Assembly (NCBI GenBank): GCA_008694505.1 | Contig: VZDJ01005178.1 | Span: 107,067-171,066 of the forward strand | Direction of reading: 5' to 3' | DNA from: Cyanoderma ruficeps | Lineage: Eukaryota; Chordata; Aves; Passeriformes; Timaliidae | DNA length: 64,000 nucleotides | Shown here: positions 1-10,584 of the stretch, piece after piece | How the letters are laid out: each line of letters begins with the position of its first letter | Position numbering within the stretch: the stretch's first letter is position 1 | The notes under the pieces: model-generated | What the model saw: the letters and a program-made list of their open reading frames with translations, nothing else | Told to the model about the DNA's origin: nothing | Databases searched by the model: none | Made by a program: the position numbers and the translations under genes

Positions 1-1166
1 CAGGGGACAGTCTGAGTGAAGAGGAGCTGTCCCCAGTGCAGGAGGCCATCGTGGTCGTTCCAGGGCACAGCCCAACAGTTGAGGAGCTGTCCCAAGTGGA
101 AGAAGCCATCGAGGTTGGTCCAGAGGACAGCACAAGTGACTGGGAGCTCTCTGAATTGGGAGAGGCCATCAGGCTCTTCCCAGGGGTAAACAGCAGTGAC
201 AAGGAGCTGTCCCCGAGGGAAGATGACCATCAGCTCTCCCCAGGGGACAGCAAAGATTACAAGGAGGTGTCCCCAGCTGAAGAGAAGCAGGAAGAAGAGC
301 CATCCCAAGGGGAGAGAGACAGTGACAAAGGGCTGTCCCAAGGGGATAACAATGAGGATCAGAAGCTTTCCCCAGAAGACAGCAAACGTGATACAGAGCT
401 GAGGTTTGGGGAAGAAAGTGATGTGGAAGAGATGTCCCAAGGGGAAGAAGATGAGGACAAAGAGCTCTCCCATTGGGAAGAACGTGAGGATGAAGAGCTC
501 TCCCACTGGGAAGAACACAAGGATGAGGAGCTCTTCCAGTGGAAAGGAGAGGAGGATGAAGAGCTCTCCCAGTGGAAAGAAGATGAGGATGAGGAGCTCT
601 CCCTTTGGAAAGAAGATGATGACCTAAAGCTGACAAGGAGGGTCCTGCCTGGTGGCATGGACAGCCATTCCAGCTCGTCACTTGAACTGCCAGATCTGCC
701 TCAAGTGTCGAGACATCAGAAGGTGCTGGAATGGCTGGAAGCCCATTTCCTCCACAATGATGGTGCTGAGGAGGAGCAGGAGAACACAGCTGCCAAACAC
801 CAAAGACTGTCCCTTGTGAAACGGCCCCAGCACAAGGGGGAGGCCCAATGGAAAAAGCTGTTGGATGCCATGTCCCTCCTTGTGTCCAGTGACGATGACA
901 AGGTGCTTTCCAAAGGGAAGCACCACAGAGCTGAAGAGTTCCAGTCCCCCCCTGTCCCTGCCCAGAGCCCCAACAATCCCCCCTGGGCATCCCTGGCAGC
1001 GCTGTCCAAAGGCTCCTGGAGCTCTGGCAGCCTCGGGGCCGTGCCCATTCCCTGGGGAGCCTGGGCAGTGCCCAGCACCCTCTGGGGGAAGCACCTTGCC
1101 CTCCAATCCCCCCTCAATCCCTCCCTGGGTGCTGTCCCTGTGGCAGGAGCAGAGCCTGGAGATTGA
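1..1166 (+). CDS. acidic-repeat ORF, 5' partial, unknown family
   Basis: An open frame enters from the left edge (first full codon at base 3) and ends at TGA 1164-1166. I do not recognise the family. The N-terminal half is a degenerate repeat of the type EELSxxEEAIxxxPGDS. Bases of about 465-630 encode five tandem 11-residue units of the form ELSxWKEDEDE. A less repetitive segment follows (about 640-940) with HQKVLEWLEAHFL and QWKKLLDAMSLLVSSDDD, which look like amphipathic helices. From about 941 the frame runs through an antisense CR1 fragment, and the stop lies only a few bases past it. No intron boundary is obvious inside. It could be the last exon of a gene convergent with ITSN1, or an unexpressed frame kept open by repeats whose unit is a multiple of three. 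The reverse strand is also open over 169-990, which weakens the coding argument. Confidence 0.45.
   Translation, partial: GDSLSEEELSPVQEAIVVVPGHSPTVEELSQVEEAIEVGPEDSTSDWELSELGEAIRLFPGVNSSDKELSPREDDHQLSPGDSKDYKEVSPAEEKQEEEPSQGERDSDKGLSQGDNNEDQKLSPEDSKRDTELRFGEESDVEEMSQGEEDEDKELSHWEEREDEELSHWEEHKDEELFQWKGEEDEELSQWKEDEDEELSLWKEDDDLKLTRRVLPGGMDSHSSSSLELPDLPQVSRHQKVLEWLEAHFLHNDGAEEEQENTAAKHQRLSLVKRPQHKGEAQWKKLLDAMSLLVSSDDDKVLSKGKHHRAEEFQSPPVPAQSPNNPPWASLAALSKGSWSSGSLGAVPIPWGAWAVPSTLWGKHLALQSPLNPSLGAVPVAGAEPGD
941..1161 (-). mobile_element. CR1 LINE fragment inside the acidic-repeat ORF
   Basis: Nearly identical, in reverse complement, to the repeats at 22,765-23,025 and 58,725-58,985. It carries the recurring GGGAATGGGCACGGCC and GGATTGTTGGGGCTCTGGGC blocks seen in several places in the window. 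Confidence 0.8.
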
Positions 1167-1800
1167 GGGAAGAGCGGCTCATCTGCAGATTTCCTGACTC
1201 CATCTCCCTCTTCTCCAGCACTTGTCAGGAATGTGACAGCACACAGGCAAACTTTAAAAACTCTGCATTTATTCTTGCATCATTCACTTGCACAAGCCGA
1301 GTCTCAGCTGTGTCTGACATTGCACAGCCCCACACTGCACCAGAACTGCACCAGGCCTCACACAGGGGGACAAAGTTTAAGGGCCCTTGTTTAGTTATAC
1401 CTTGTCTGTAAATAGAATTGTTTAACCAGGGGTGACTGAGGAAACAAGACATTCACAGCAACTGAAATAAGTTAAAATTGCTTTATGAGAAACAATGCTG
1501 CCTGGTGCACACCTATTACAAATACTTTAGAAACCAAAAAGAAACATCATCACAGTACAGATATTTTACTGAGGAAGAGTTAAATGTGCTCTAAATGAAC
1601 AATACAAATTAATTGCATTTTCTTGAAAGAAAGATTAACTTTTTCTCCTATGGCCAGACAACTTTTATAGTGACTTCATAATTTTTAGGATCGTATACAT
1701 GCTACGGACAGTAGAATTTTTCTCTGGTTTTCTTAAAAGAGAAAAAGAAAATGAAACTAATGCATACATTTGCTTGGGAAAAAGCAAAATGTGCCCTAAA
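1167..1800. other. unique AT-rich sequence after the acidic-repeat ORF
   Basis: No repeat family or gene is recognised. It would be 3' UTR if the upstream ORF is real. No exon-like segment with splice sites is apparent on either strand. Confidence 0.4.
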
Positions 1801-1995
1801 AAGCCAGGGTGAGATGGGGAAGAGGGAGCAGCACCTCTCAGAGGGTGGGCAGGCCCTGAGAGCAGCTGTGGCTGCCCCTGGATCCCTGGCAGTGCCCAAG
1901 GCCAGGTTGGACACTGGGGCTTGGAGCAGCCTGGGACAGTGGTGGCACTGGGTGGGCTTTGAGGACCCTCCAGAGCATCCTGTGATTCCCTGAAG
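1801..1995 (+). mobile_element. CR1 LINE 3' fragment
   Basis: Contains the common block around GGCTTGGAGCAGCCTGGGAC and ends near a GTGATTCC tail typical of a CR1 3' terminus, in sense orientation. Confidence 0.8.
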
Positions 1996-3310
1996 AGCAG
2001 GGCTGGAGACAGGGCCAGGCCCCTGGAGCAGCACTATGGTCCCACACCCAACCTTCTCCTCCTGTGTCACACCAGTCTCCTTCCCATGGAGCAGCTCCTG
2101 GAGTGGGGATGGATTTCCCTTCCCATCCATCACTCTCCAGACATCCAGCCACTTCTGGGGGACCGAGGGAGGGCAGAGCTCCTGCTGCTCACCAGGCTCT
2201 GTCCCTGTTTCTTCTTTCTCTCCCTGTCCTGTGCTCAGGGCAGGGGCAGGAGCTGGGCCCAGGGGTGACAGAGGCTTGGAGGAAGGCCCAGCTCCCTTTG
2301 CTTGCACAGCACTGTCAGATCCCAGAACTGGTCCCTAAATCCAGGGACAGTGACACTTTGGCAGTTTTGCAGGCAGCCAAGGAACTGACCCACGGTCACA
2401 GTGGAACCTTTGACAACTCTATCAAGTAATTAGGGCCATTTAACAGACTGTCACTGCAGATCTTTATTTTTTTAATGAGATCCTAAATGTATTCTCCTAC
2501 ATACAGAAAAATAATTTCCTGAGGACACTCCTTCTTTTAAAATATTCAAACGAACAAACAAAACCGGGTGTTTTTAAATGCTTTTCTGCGAGATTTACTC
2601 GGTATTGGACGATGACAACAGAGCTGTGTTTGTATACTGCACGCACAATAATCACAGATATATCTGTAGGCAGGTACTGAACTCTGGCTACAGCAATGTG
2701 CACGTAGGACAGGAGTGGAGAGGCTGAACAAAGCAAGGGCAGATGTGGAATGTACACACAGGACCAACCCTCAAAGCAATATCTCCTGATTCCCAGCTTC
2801 TCCCTGTTTCAAGGGCTTTGACTGCTGGATTTGAATGAACTGAGATCTCCCTGTGACAAGCAGAGCAGTCTGGAACCAGACACTGCTGTTGGAGTCAGAA
2901 TCTGGACTTGTCACATCTCAGTTTTGAGAATGTATGTAAGAAAAAAGTCCATTACCCACAATGTTTCCCACCCCAAATCCTCCTCACACCTAACAAAAAG
3001 TGACTGAACTCTTTTTAAAGGATAAAAAAAAATTCTAAAATAAGCACTGAAAAAGTTCCCTCATAAAAACTCATGTTGAGAAAATACTGAATAATTAAGT
3101 GCATCTAGAAAAAAGCCCTGCTGTAATTTCTCAGCTATTTGGCTCAGTGTCACTCAGAGCCAGGCTCTCCCAGGGGCCCAAGTCCCTTCCCCAGCTCTGA
3201 GCAGCCTCTCCTGCCTTTCCAGCCCAGCTTTCCACCAGCACTCAGCATTTCCGGGCCAAGGCCAGCTGGGGGTGTTTTTATTCTACAGCATTTCCAAGTG
3301 TGTGGCATTG
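1996..3310. other. intergenic sequence, nothing recognised
   Basis: GC-rich to about 2,340, then AT-rich and apparently unique to about 3,120. No gene, RNA or obvious repeat is supported. Confidence 0.4.
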
Positions 3311-3317
3311 GAGGGGC

Positions 3318-3466
3318 TGCCCAGGGAGCTTTGGAGTGCCCATCCCTGGAGGTGTCACCTGGAGGTGGCACTCAGAGCTCTGGGCTGGGGACAGGGTGGG
3401 CACAGCTGGGATGTTCTGGGAGGGCTTTTCCAGCCCCAGGGATTTGGGGATTCTGTGACTCCAGGA
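3318..3466 (+). mobile_element. CR1 LINE 3' fragment, second subtype
   Basis: Carries the GGAGTGCCCATCCCTGGAGG and GGATGTTCTGGGAGGGCTTT blocks shared with 21,470, 24,300, 49,320 and 57,120. It ends in GATTCTGTGACT, like a CR1 tail. Confidence 0.8.
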
Positions 3467-3819
3467 AGCAGGGCTGTGTCTGGAAGCCGATGGTGCTGAT
3501 GTGCCACCGAGCTCCAAGGGCAGTGACACTGTCACCAGGGCATGGACACAGCCTGTCCTCGATGCACAGGGACAGGATGAGCTTCCCCTTGAGGACTGGA
3601 CTGATCATAAGGGATTCATTGGATATCTGGGAGCCAAACTCCAGCCTTTCCTCATCAGTGTTTGAGTAACCCCAGCTGGCACTGACAGGAGTTAAACAGT
3701 GCAGTGCATGGAGGGGAACGGGACATCCCAAGCTCCTCCTGTCACAATTCCCCAAAACAGGGCAATCCTACAGGCTGGCACTGATGCCTTAACTTTTACC
3801 TGTGATGTATTTCAGGTTT

Positions 3820-4266
3820 TGTGGTGCCCAGGGCTGCAGCTCTGAGCTCACAGTCAGTGTCACTCAGCTCTGCACACAGCAGGGACACAAAACAAATCCT
3901 TTTCCTGCCCCACACCAAGGACAACTGGGACAAGTGTTCAGGCCCCAAAGCACAAACAAGGGTGGGCTGAGGAGAGAGAACAAGAAGGATGGGACTGCAC
4001 CACCTGCAGCTGGAATGGGACAATTCAACCCCAAGATGGAAATGGGCCAAAACTTATAAAAGTGTGAGACTTTGTGACCAATTGACCATTTTGGGTCTAT
4101 TTTGTGTCCATTTAGTGACCATTTTGGGTCCACCTTGGGTGTAGCCCTGGCCAGGCTCTTGTCTGCCCAAGGTGTGTCCTTAAAGGCCTTTCAATAAATA
4201 TCTGCTTTATTCTCTCAGCTCTGTCCAGTCTCTGTTCCAGCTCAGCCTTCCCAAGGCATCAGCACA
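3820..4266 (+). mobile_element. LTR-like element
   Basis: A TATA-type motif (CTTATAAAAG near 4,054) is followed by AATAAA near 4,194 and a TC-rich U5-like tail (CTCTCAGCTCTGTCCAGTCT). This is the layout of an avian retroviral LTR in plus orientation. No internal genes flank it, so it would be a solo LTR. The ends are approximate and no target duplication was identified. Confidence 0.5.
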
Positions 4267-4267
4267 G

Positions 4268-4412
4268 CAATTCCCTGGCAGTGCCCAAGGCCAGGTTGGA
4301 CACTGGGGCTTGGAGCAGCCTGGGACAGTGGGAGGTGTCCCTGCCATGGCAGGGTGGCACTGGAGGGGTTTTATGGACCCTCCCAACCCAAACCATTCTG
4401 GGATTCTCTGAT
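4268..4412 (+). mobile_element. CR1 LINE 3' fragment
   Basis: Matches the block with GGCAGTGCCCAAGGCCAGGT and ends in CAAACCATTCTGGGATTCTC, a degenerate CR1 3' terminus. It abuts the end of the LTR-like element. Confidence 0.85.
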
Positions 4413-4639
4413 GTCCATGACATGGGTTGCAGTCTGAGGGGGGCCCCTGAGTGAAGCAGGTGCAGCTCCTTGGGGCTCCCTCCAAAACCCTGCCCAAGGT
4501 TTCTACATTCCAGCCACGAGATTTTTTTGTCCTGTTGGCCAGTTCAGCAGTCCCTGTAATTGATGCTGGTGAAATGACACTAATAAAACAGTGATGCTAC
4601 TTGTGAAACACTGAACTGAATGTTCACCCTGTTGGCAGC

Positions 4640-6102
4640 ACTGAGGAAAATTAGGACAGCAATAAAAGGTTAGACAATGACATTTAATGGTACTCCAGTA
4701 ATAGATTTTATCACTTTTTTTATCCTACCACAACAATGTGTATTTTCATATACATTATATTTCATAAAATGTATTGATATGGAATTAGGAAAGCATGGGT
4801 TTAGTACTATTTACATATTTTAATTGAAACAATTTTCTTAACAACATTGAAAAATAGAAACTTAAAGTTCTCTTAATCGTGTTTTCAGCCAGTTAGTGGT
4901 AAACAAATGCATGCCTAGGAAGTCACACTCCCTCTAAAATGTGGTCAGTTGAAAGTTTCTAACTAAAGTGTGTATCTCTGTTTTGTTTCAAAAAATACAT
5001 AAGTATGTCTGTCATTTCTGATACAAAATTCTACACTATCTTCAATAAATAAATAATAAAGCGATTCTGAAAAGTATGAAATGTAAACTTTGTTGTCCCT
5101 CCAACATACATTTTTTTTTCCTTCCCATTGCTTGAAACATTACAGTGGTCTTTTAGGAAATTATAATACACAGACACTTCCCAGCACAGTTTACACTTAT
5201 TACCATACTGATCTACCTACCTGTTATGGATATATCCTAATTTCCTAATGGAAACCAATAAGACTTGGAGTGCTAGAGAACACCGCCGACACAGGAGAGG
5301 TGGGAACCAGTACTGAGAGGACATGCAAGGAACACCAAAACCTAACAACAGCTCCACGAGAACGTTCACATGCGAATGACACGGGCTGGCACCTCCCATC
5401 CGGAATGAAGTCCTTACAAAAATACCAGTGGATGTGTGGCAGGGCATGGACAAAAGGAATCCAAGCAGAACAAAGAGGGATTGGACTCTCAGGGATCTTC
5501 TGTCCCCCAGGCTCAGCAGAGCACTCCCACGTGTGCCTGAGGGAGAGCAGAGGGAGCCGGGAGCTTCGCCAGGCTGGGATGTGGGCCTGGACGTGGTTAT
5601 CCATGGAGTGAAGGGGATGGAGAGCCCTGGCTTTCCCCAGATGGCTTCGGGTTCTCTGCACCACCACGAGCTCTCAGGTGACATCCAGCACCCGCCCTGG
5701 GGGAGCTGCAGGACGGGGCTGCCCCAACCCCGGCGCCGCCGGTCTCACACAGGGCAGCAGGGCTCAGCTCCCTGCTCTGCACACCAGGCTCTGCAGGCTG
5801 GAACTGAGCTGGAGCCATGGTTGTTTCTTCTTCCCCACTGCAGTGACACTCAGCCCTGGGGGCAGAGCTACACACAGCACCCAGCAGGGCTCTGTGCCTC
5901 ACCCTTGGCTCTCTGCCCCAGCACTTACAGCCCTGGGGACAACAGCAACTCCCAAAGGGACCGAGGGCTGGACTCTTCTGGAGTGCAATTCATCTCTGTG
6001 CAGAAGGCCTGGACATCTTTTACTTTCAGGGGCAACACGAGTCATGAAGTGGTATGTTAATAGAATCTTCTCTTTTTATAGATATAGACTATTTTTTATT
6101 TT
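4640..6102 (-). other. unique sequence, probable 3' UTR of ITSN1 and/or of the exon at 6,103
   Basis: No CR1 or LTR is seen here, in contrast to most non-coding parts of the window. Bases 4,640-5,260 are AT-rich with UTR-like composition. On the minus strand there are ATTAAA-type signals at about 4,683 and 4,816. An AATAAA lies directly after the TAG at 6,103. The 155-residue minus-strand frame at 5,217-5,684 resembles no protein I know. UTR status is inferred from position and lack of repeats. Confidence 0.4.
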
Positions 6103-6216
6103 CTAAGTCTTTTCAGTACCATCATGAAGATCTTCAGAGATCTTCTTGCCGCGGAACCGCTTCTTCCATTCACTCACATTTACACACCACTCTGCCGAGC
6201 AATAGGCACAGAACTC
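6103..6216 (-). CDS. coding-like terminal exon, unknown gene
   Basis: On the minus strand a good acceptor (TTTTCCCCCTTCAG) precedes an in-frame segment of exactly 37 codons plus TAG, beginning EFCAYCSAEWCVNV and ending EDLHDGTEKT. An AATAAA lies a few bases after the stop. The segment has a CxxC pair plus a third Cys, a basic patch KKRFRGKK, and a codon pattern that looks coding. I do not recognise the family. It lies about 400 bases downstream of the normal ITSN1 stop. It could therefore be an alternative 3' exon of ITSN1, the last exon of another minus-strand gene whose earlier exons I did not find, or a remnant. Phase 0 at the acceptor is assumed from the open frame. Confidence 0.45.
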   Translation of the reverse strand, partial: EFCAYCSAEWCVNVSEWKKRFRGKKISEDLHDGTEKT

Positions 6217-6619
6217 CTGAAGGGGGAAAACCCTCAGCAGGCCTCCAAAGCAAACCCACACTGCCTCCTCCACGGGAATGAAGGAGCAGGGCAACTGGGG
6301 CAAGCACAGCCACCCCCGTGGTTTGCCAGCCATCCCCACTGCAGCACAAGGAACAACAACAGGGTTGTTTCACCAGCCCAGGAAACCAACGCCAAGTTCC
6401 ACACAGAGAGATTGAGGGAGATCTCCTCACCAAATTGGGATTCATGCGTTCAGTGAGAATTATCAAGGCACAAAGATGCTCCTGTTTGCTTTGATAACCC
6501 TCTGACGTGTGAAGGGTGAGCAGTAGTTTGATGCCACACCAGCGAGGACTCGGTGACAGCTTCTGCAGACACCTCCTGCCGTGAGCTCTGGCTGAATTCC
6601 CACATCAGGCCCCTCTCTC
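6217..6619 (-). other. ITSN1: ITSN1 long-form 3' UTR, start
   Basis: Directly follows the ITSN1-L stop codon. It has no coding-like frame of its own and no recognisable repeat. Its last part also forms the pyrimidine-rich acceptor of the exon at 6,103-6,216. Confidence 0.55.
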
Positions 6620-6768
6620 CTAAGGCTCATCGAACAGCTGCAGGTCCAGGCGCACCACGATCTCCCCCGTGGGGACTTCATGCAGAAGGAGACACTTTGT
6701 AACTGGTCCCTTGGAACCCTGGTCCTTCTTGATGTCTGCCACACGGATCTCTGTCCTGCCCAAAAAGT
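6620..6768 (-). CDS. ITSN1: ITSN1 last coding exon: C2 domain end and stop
   Basis: Residues 1314-1362. The acceptor TTTGCATTGCAG precedes AC-TTT, completing a split Asp codon. It encodes [14 protein letters not shown] and ends [13 protein letters not shown], the characteristic end of long intersectin-1. This is the C-terminal half of the C2 sandwich. C2 domains of this kind contact membrane lipid or calcium. Residues D-DFLG across the junction retain acidic positions of the distal calcium-binding loop. Confidence 0.97.
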
Positions 6769-7779
6769 CTGCAATGCAAAAACACGGCGTGCTCAGCAAA
6801 GGGGAAATCTGAGTCTGCAGAAGGACCTGAACTTCCACCCACACACAGCAAAAGAGAAAACAAGCCTTTGGTCCAGCTCTAGTTGTGCACTCGAAGAGGG
6901 CCAAAGGCTGCCAAGCTGCACAAAAGGGGATTTAGCCAGACCACGTTAAACAGCAGCAGCATTAAAACTAAACGGGCCCATGAGTGGAAAAACCCACTAT
7001 GGAATTCCCAGCTGCCCCACTTCAGGGACTTCTTGATTTTATGATATGTCAGCAGAAGGCCAAAGCTCTCAGTTTAACCTGAGAGTGAACCTGCTGGAGA
7101 TGACAGAGCCCAGCAGGGCATCAGCCCAGTGATGAGGTCAATGAGCCAGTACCAGTCCTGTCCAAACACTGCCCGAGAGATTGTGACTCCAAAATACACC
7201 CTGTGATGCTCCACATGTTTATCCCAGCTTATGAAATAAGAATGTTTCCCCATCCCTGGAAATGTTCAAGGCCACTCTGGATGGGCCTTGGAGCAACCTG
7301 GGATAGTGGAAGGTGTCCCTGCCCATGGAAAGGGTTGGAACTGGATGATCTTTAAGGTTCTTTCTAAGCCAAACTGTTCCACGATTCTGTCGGGTTTGGA
7401 ATCCTGGGCTCATTTTTGCTACTATTGTTGCATATAACAGGAACTCAAAGTCATTTCCTGCTGCCTGAACCCTTTCATGTGCAAGCAGCATCCAGAGCTT
7501 TCTGGAGTCTTAGCAGAATTACAAACCACACTTTAGTTGTTGTCAGCTGCACAAGAAAAGGAACTCTCAGAACCCAGAGGGAGCCGCATCCCTTTTGTTC
7601 TGATCCTGGGGTGCAGCGAGGGGAAGCTGACTCCTAAATATGCAAAGAGGGCCAAATCTGGGGTATCTTTAAAGATCACCTCCCAGCCCAGCCCATTCCC
7701 TCTGATTTCCCTCAGCAGGAACACTCCTCCTCAAAAGAGAGCTTTGCCAACGCCCCAGGCAGGGGCAGCCCCTACGCAC
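6769..7779. other. ITSN1 intron with an old CR1 piece
   Basis: A diverged CR1 3' end in plus orientation lies at about 7,250-7,392, with GGATGATCTTTAAGGTTCTTT and a CACGATTCTGT tail. Nothing else is recognised. Confidence 0.6.
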
Positions 7780-7953
7780 CATCCGGGGAGAACTGGTCCC
7801 GCTCGAACACCGTGATGCACAGCACGTCCTGCTCCAGGTCCTTGATGAAGAACTGGCAGTTGGAATTCCACTTGGGGTTCAGGGTGTCCTGGATGGTCTT
7901 GGTGATGTGGCACTGAGAGCCCATGGTCACCTCGCAGTAGGGGTTGCTCTTTC
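7780..7953 (-). CDS. ITSN1: ITSN1 exon: C2 domain core
   Basis: Residues 1256-1314. Encodes [13 protein letters not shown], then [10 protein letters not shown], then [12 protein letters not shown]: the central strands of the C2 domain with the conserved NPxWN turn. Acceptor CCCCAG and donor GTGCGT, phase 2 in and phase 1 out. Confidence 0.97.
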
Positions 7954-8421
7954 CTGGGGAGATGGGGACACACACAAACAGCGAGGTTTTTTAGCCCATG
8001 ATCCTGCTCCTGAGCTTCCTCCTGCTCTGACAGCCAGTTGAGCTGGGAAAGACCTTGGCCACACCAGGCTCTGGCCCCATCCCAGCTCTGGCCCCATCCC
8101 AGGCTCTGCTTCACTGCCTCTGTAATGGGCTACATTAACATCACAGTGAATGCTCTGCTCTGCTGGGTGATGAGCACCTTCCACTCTTCCCTTCAGGACT
8201 TTTATGGATTGTGTGGTGGAAAATAAGTCAGTCTGAAACAAAAGCCTCATGTAGGACAACTGCAGGGCCACGGCTCAGCTGCACAAATCCACCTCTGCCT
8301 ATTTTACCTTCATTAAGCCCACGTCAGTTAACAAAATCATGTCTGGGACAGACGCCCTGCAGAGTTAGGCTGGCAAATGGGAATGTCTTCCTGGTGGAGC
8401 AAGGAAAGGCAAGGCACTCAC

Positions 8422-8505
8422 CATGGGACCTGCAGGGTTTCAGTTCAATGCCTTCAACAACATTCACCATCAGCCTCCCGATGCCTGTTGCCCTCTGAGA
8501 GCGAA
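8422..8505 (-). CDS. ITSN1: ITSN1 exon: start of C2 domain
   Basis: Residues 1228-1256. Encodes [18 protein letters not shown] followed by IELKPCRSH, the first strand of the C2 domain ([11 protein letters not shown]). Acceptor CACCGCAG, donor GTGAGT. Confidence 0.97.
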
Positions 8506-8604
8506 CTGCGGTGGAACACAAGAGCAGAGAGAAATGTCACCAAGGGATTTTCCTGCCCAGGGACTTTTCCACAAAAGATGAGACCCCCACACCCTGTGCT
8601 GTAC

Positions 8605-8687
8605 CTAAGTAGGCCTTTTCCCTCTTCTTCTTTTCAGTCTCTATGTAAAGTTCTGAAGCAGCTTTGATCTTCTGGACCCAGGCAGTC
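8605..8687 (-). CDS. ITSN1: ITSN1 exon: PH domain C-terminal helix
   Basis: Residues 1200-1228. Encodes [16 protein letters not shown] then [11 protein letters not shown]. The TAWVQKI segment carries the invariant Trp of the PH C-terminal helix. The basic stretch after it is the linker to C2. Donor GTACAG is slightly weak but in phase. Confidence 0.97.
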
Positions 8688-9802
8688 CTTCAGAAGGAAA
8701 GGAGAAAGAACAGTTGCAAAATGCCACTTCGGTTTTTCCCAGACAGAACTAAAGCTGTCCCTCCTTCCCAGCCAAGGCTCCGGCCCCATCCCAGCCCTGC
8801 CATCCCACAGCTCTCTGTCTGGAAGGGATCTTACTGGAATTCACAGCACCTGCAGAATGTAACCACCCCAAGGCAGCAAACCCCGGCACACAAAGAAAAC
8901 TCAAGAGAACCACGAGCAGGAGATGCTTGGTGAGAAAACAAAAGGTCAAAAGAGCAGGTTTGCTTTCATCCAGCCCTTTGTTTTCCTGAAATAAAGTGAC
9001 TTCTTGGAGCCAGGACGTACAAGACGCTGGTGCTGCTGAGGTGGCCACTGTCCTCGGCCCCTGAGATTTCCTACCCAATTCTTGTCACTCTCAGGACTTT
9101 AGAAGTGTAACGTACACTGTGTGGAGTGTAGAGTACACAGGTGGTGAATGGGCCCTCCTGGGAAATCATTTCCTGCTTAGGAATCACAGAACATCCTGAG
9201 CTGGAAGGGACCCACATGGATCACTGAGTCCCCTCCTGACCCCAACAACCCCAGCCTGAAGGAGGCTGAGGGGGAGGGGTGACAGAGAACAAGGGCGGCA
9301 CAAGGGCCACTGAGTGACCTCTAGTGCTCAGTAGAACTGCTCTGACATACAAGGGAGCCTGAGTCAAGGAAACATGGGAGAGTCTGGAAGCTGTGGATCA
9401 ATTTTGGAGCCCGAAATGAAGAGCTGCTGCTCCACAGGACATTCATGGTTTGGGTTGGGAGGCATCCTAAAGCTCATCCAGTCCCACTCCCTGCCATGGG
9501 CAGGGACACCTCCCACTGTCCCAGGTAACAGCAGAAGGTAGAATTGCATCTTTTGGCTTCTTCCCATTACCATAAAATGTGAAATGCAGCCTTAAACATC
9601 CACCCTCAGCCATTTCATCCCTGGTCTAGCTGGAATTCAGGAACATCATCGTTTCTCCCTCCTTTTCACATCACCGTATTCCCAGGAAGGAATTTTCCAG
9701 TGTTGTAAAATACCCAGCTTGGAGAGTGCTGGGCAAGTTTCCATCACAACCATTCCCACCCTACATTTACCAGAGTTCTCAGAGCCCCACAGAGGCACTT
9801 AC
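8688..9802. other. ITSN1 intron with two CR1 remnants
   Basis: Minus-strand CR1 3' remnants lie at about 9,180-9,262 (ACAGAACATCCTGAGCTGG) and 9,438-9,530 (CATGGTTTGGGTTGGGAGG). The rest is unremarkable. Confidence 0.65.
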
Positions 9803-9924
9803 CTTTCATTAATGCTTTCGGCCCGGAGCGTGTAGACTCTGTCAATGTGGGAGATGTGGAAGATGGGCTCATCTCCAGAAGGGTCTGTGGGCAATTTTAC
9901 CAGTACCTCGTTCAGGAAAATGGG
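9803..9924 (-). CDS. ITSN1: ITSN1 exon: PH domain middle
   Basis: Residues 1160-1200. Encodes [17 protein letters not shown], then [16 protein letters not shown], the central strands of the PH domain. Acceptor TGTTTTACAG, donor GTAAGT. Confidence 0.97.
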
Positions 9925-10371
9925 CTGTAAAACATCAGCAGAGCTGGAGTTGGACTGCAGAGTCTGCACGGGGGCATTCAGCACACATCAGCTCACAGCA
10001 GGTTTATTCCAAGTTATCTCCCCCCTTCTGCCTCCCATCTTTCTGCAGAAAATTTTAAAATCTACAAAGACAGAGGTGCCTGCATAGCCTGGAAACACTC
10101 CTGGAGAGAGCCAAGCACAGCAGAGTTTCCTCCCCCAGAGAGCAGTGACTGCTGCTCTCCCTCCGCTCCCTCAAACCTCATGGAAGAGTTTTATTCAAGC
10201 AAAACCTCAAAAGCATCTTTTCTTATCTCACTGGAGCACACAGCCACCCTTCCTGCCATCAGCCCCTAACCCCAAAGCTTTCAAACCTCTTCTCTAGGGA
10301 GGCTCTTGCCCACACCCCCAGAATGGAGCTCCTGAGCCCTGTCCCCATCCCCGTGCTGGAGCAGCACTTAC

Positions 10372-10584
10372 AGTTTTGTACATTTTGTATTGCAGGTTGG
10401 ACTTGGGGCTGAAGACCTTGTCTGTGCCCGAAGAGCCAAGAGGTTTTATGATCTGAGTGAGGAGGAGGAAGTCGTTGAAGAGAAAACCATACAGCTCCTT
10501 GTTACTCTTGGCTTTATAGAGCTTCCCACTGTGCAGGAACTTGCGTGGTCCCAAGCAGTTTGTAACTGAATTAAAAACGAGTTG
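10372..10584 (-). CDS. ITSN1: ITSN1 exon: DH-PH junction and PH start
   Basis: Residues 1089-1159. Encodes [16 protein letters not shown], then [18 protein letters not shown] and [13 protein letters not shown]. This covers the linker and the first strands of the PH domain, which in this family binds phosphoinositides and contacts the DH domain. The order QYKMYKT appears where I recall mammals having QYMKYKT. Confidence 0.97.

Noticed and set aside
169..990. 273-codon minus-strand ORF opposite the acidic-repeat ORF
   Set aside because: It is the complement of a coding-type tandem repeat with units divisible by three; the protein is a His/Pro/Leu repeat with no domain, and splice or start context is lacking.
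5217..5684. 155-codon minus-strand frame downstream of ITSN1
   Set aside because: No recognisable domain or splice acceptor; better explained as UTR or intergenic sequence.
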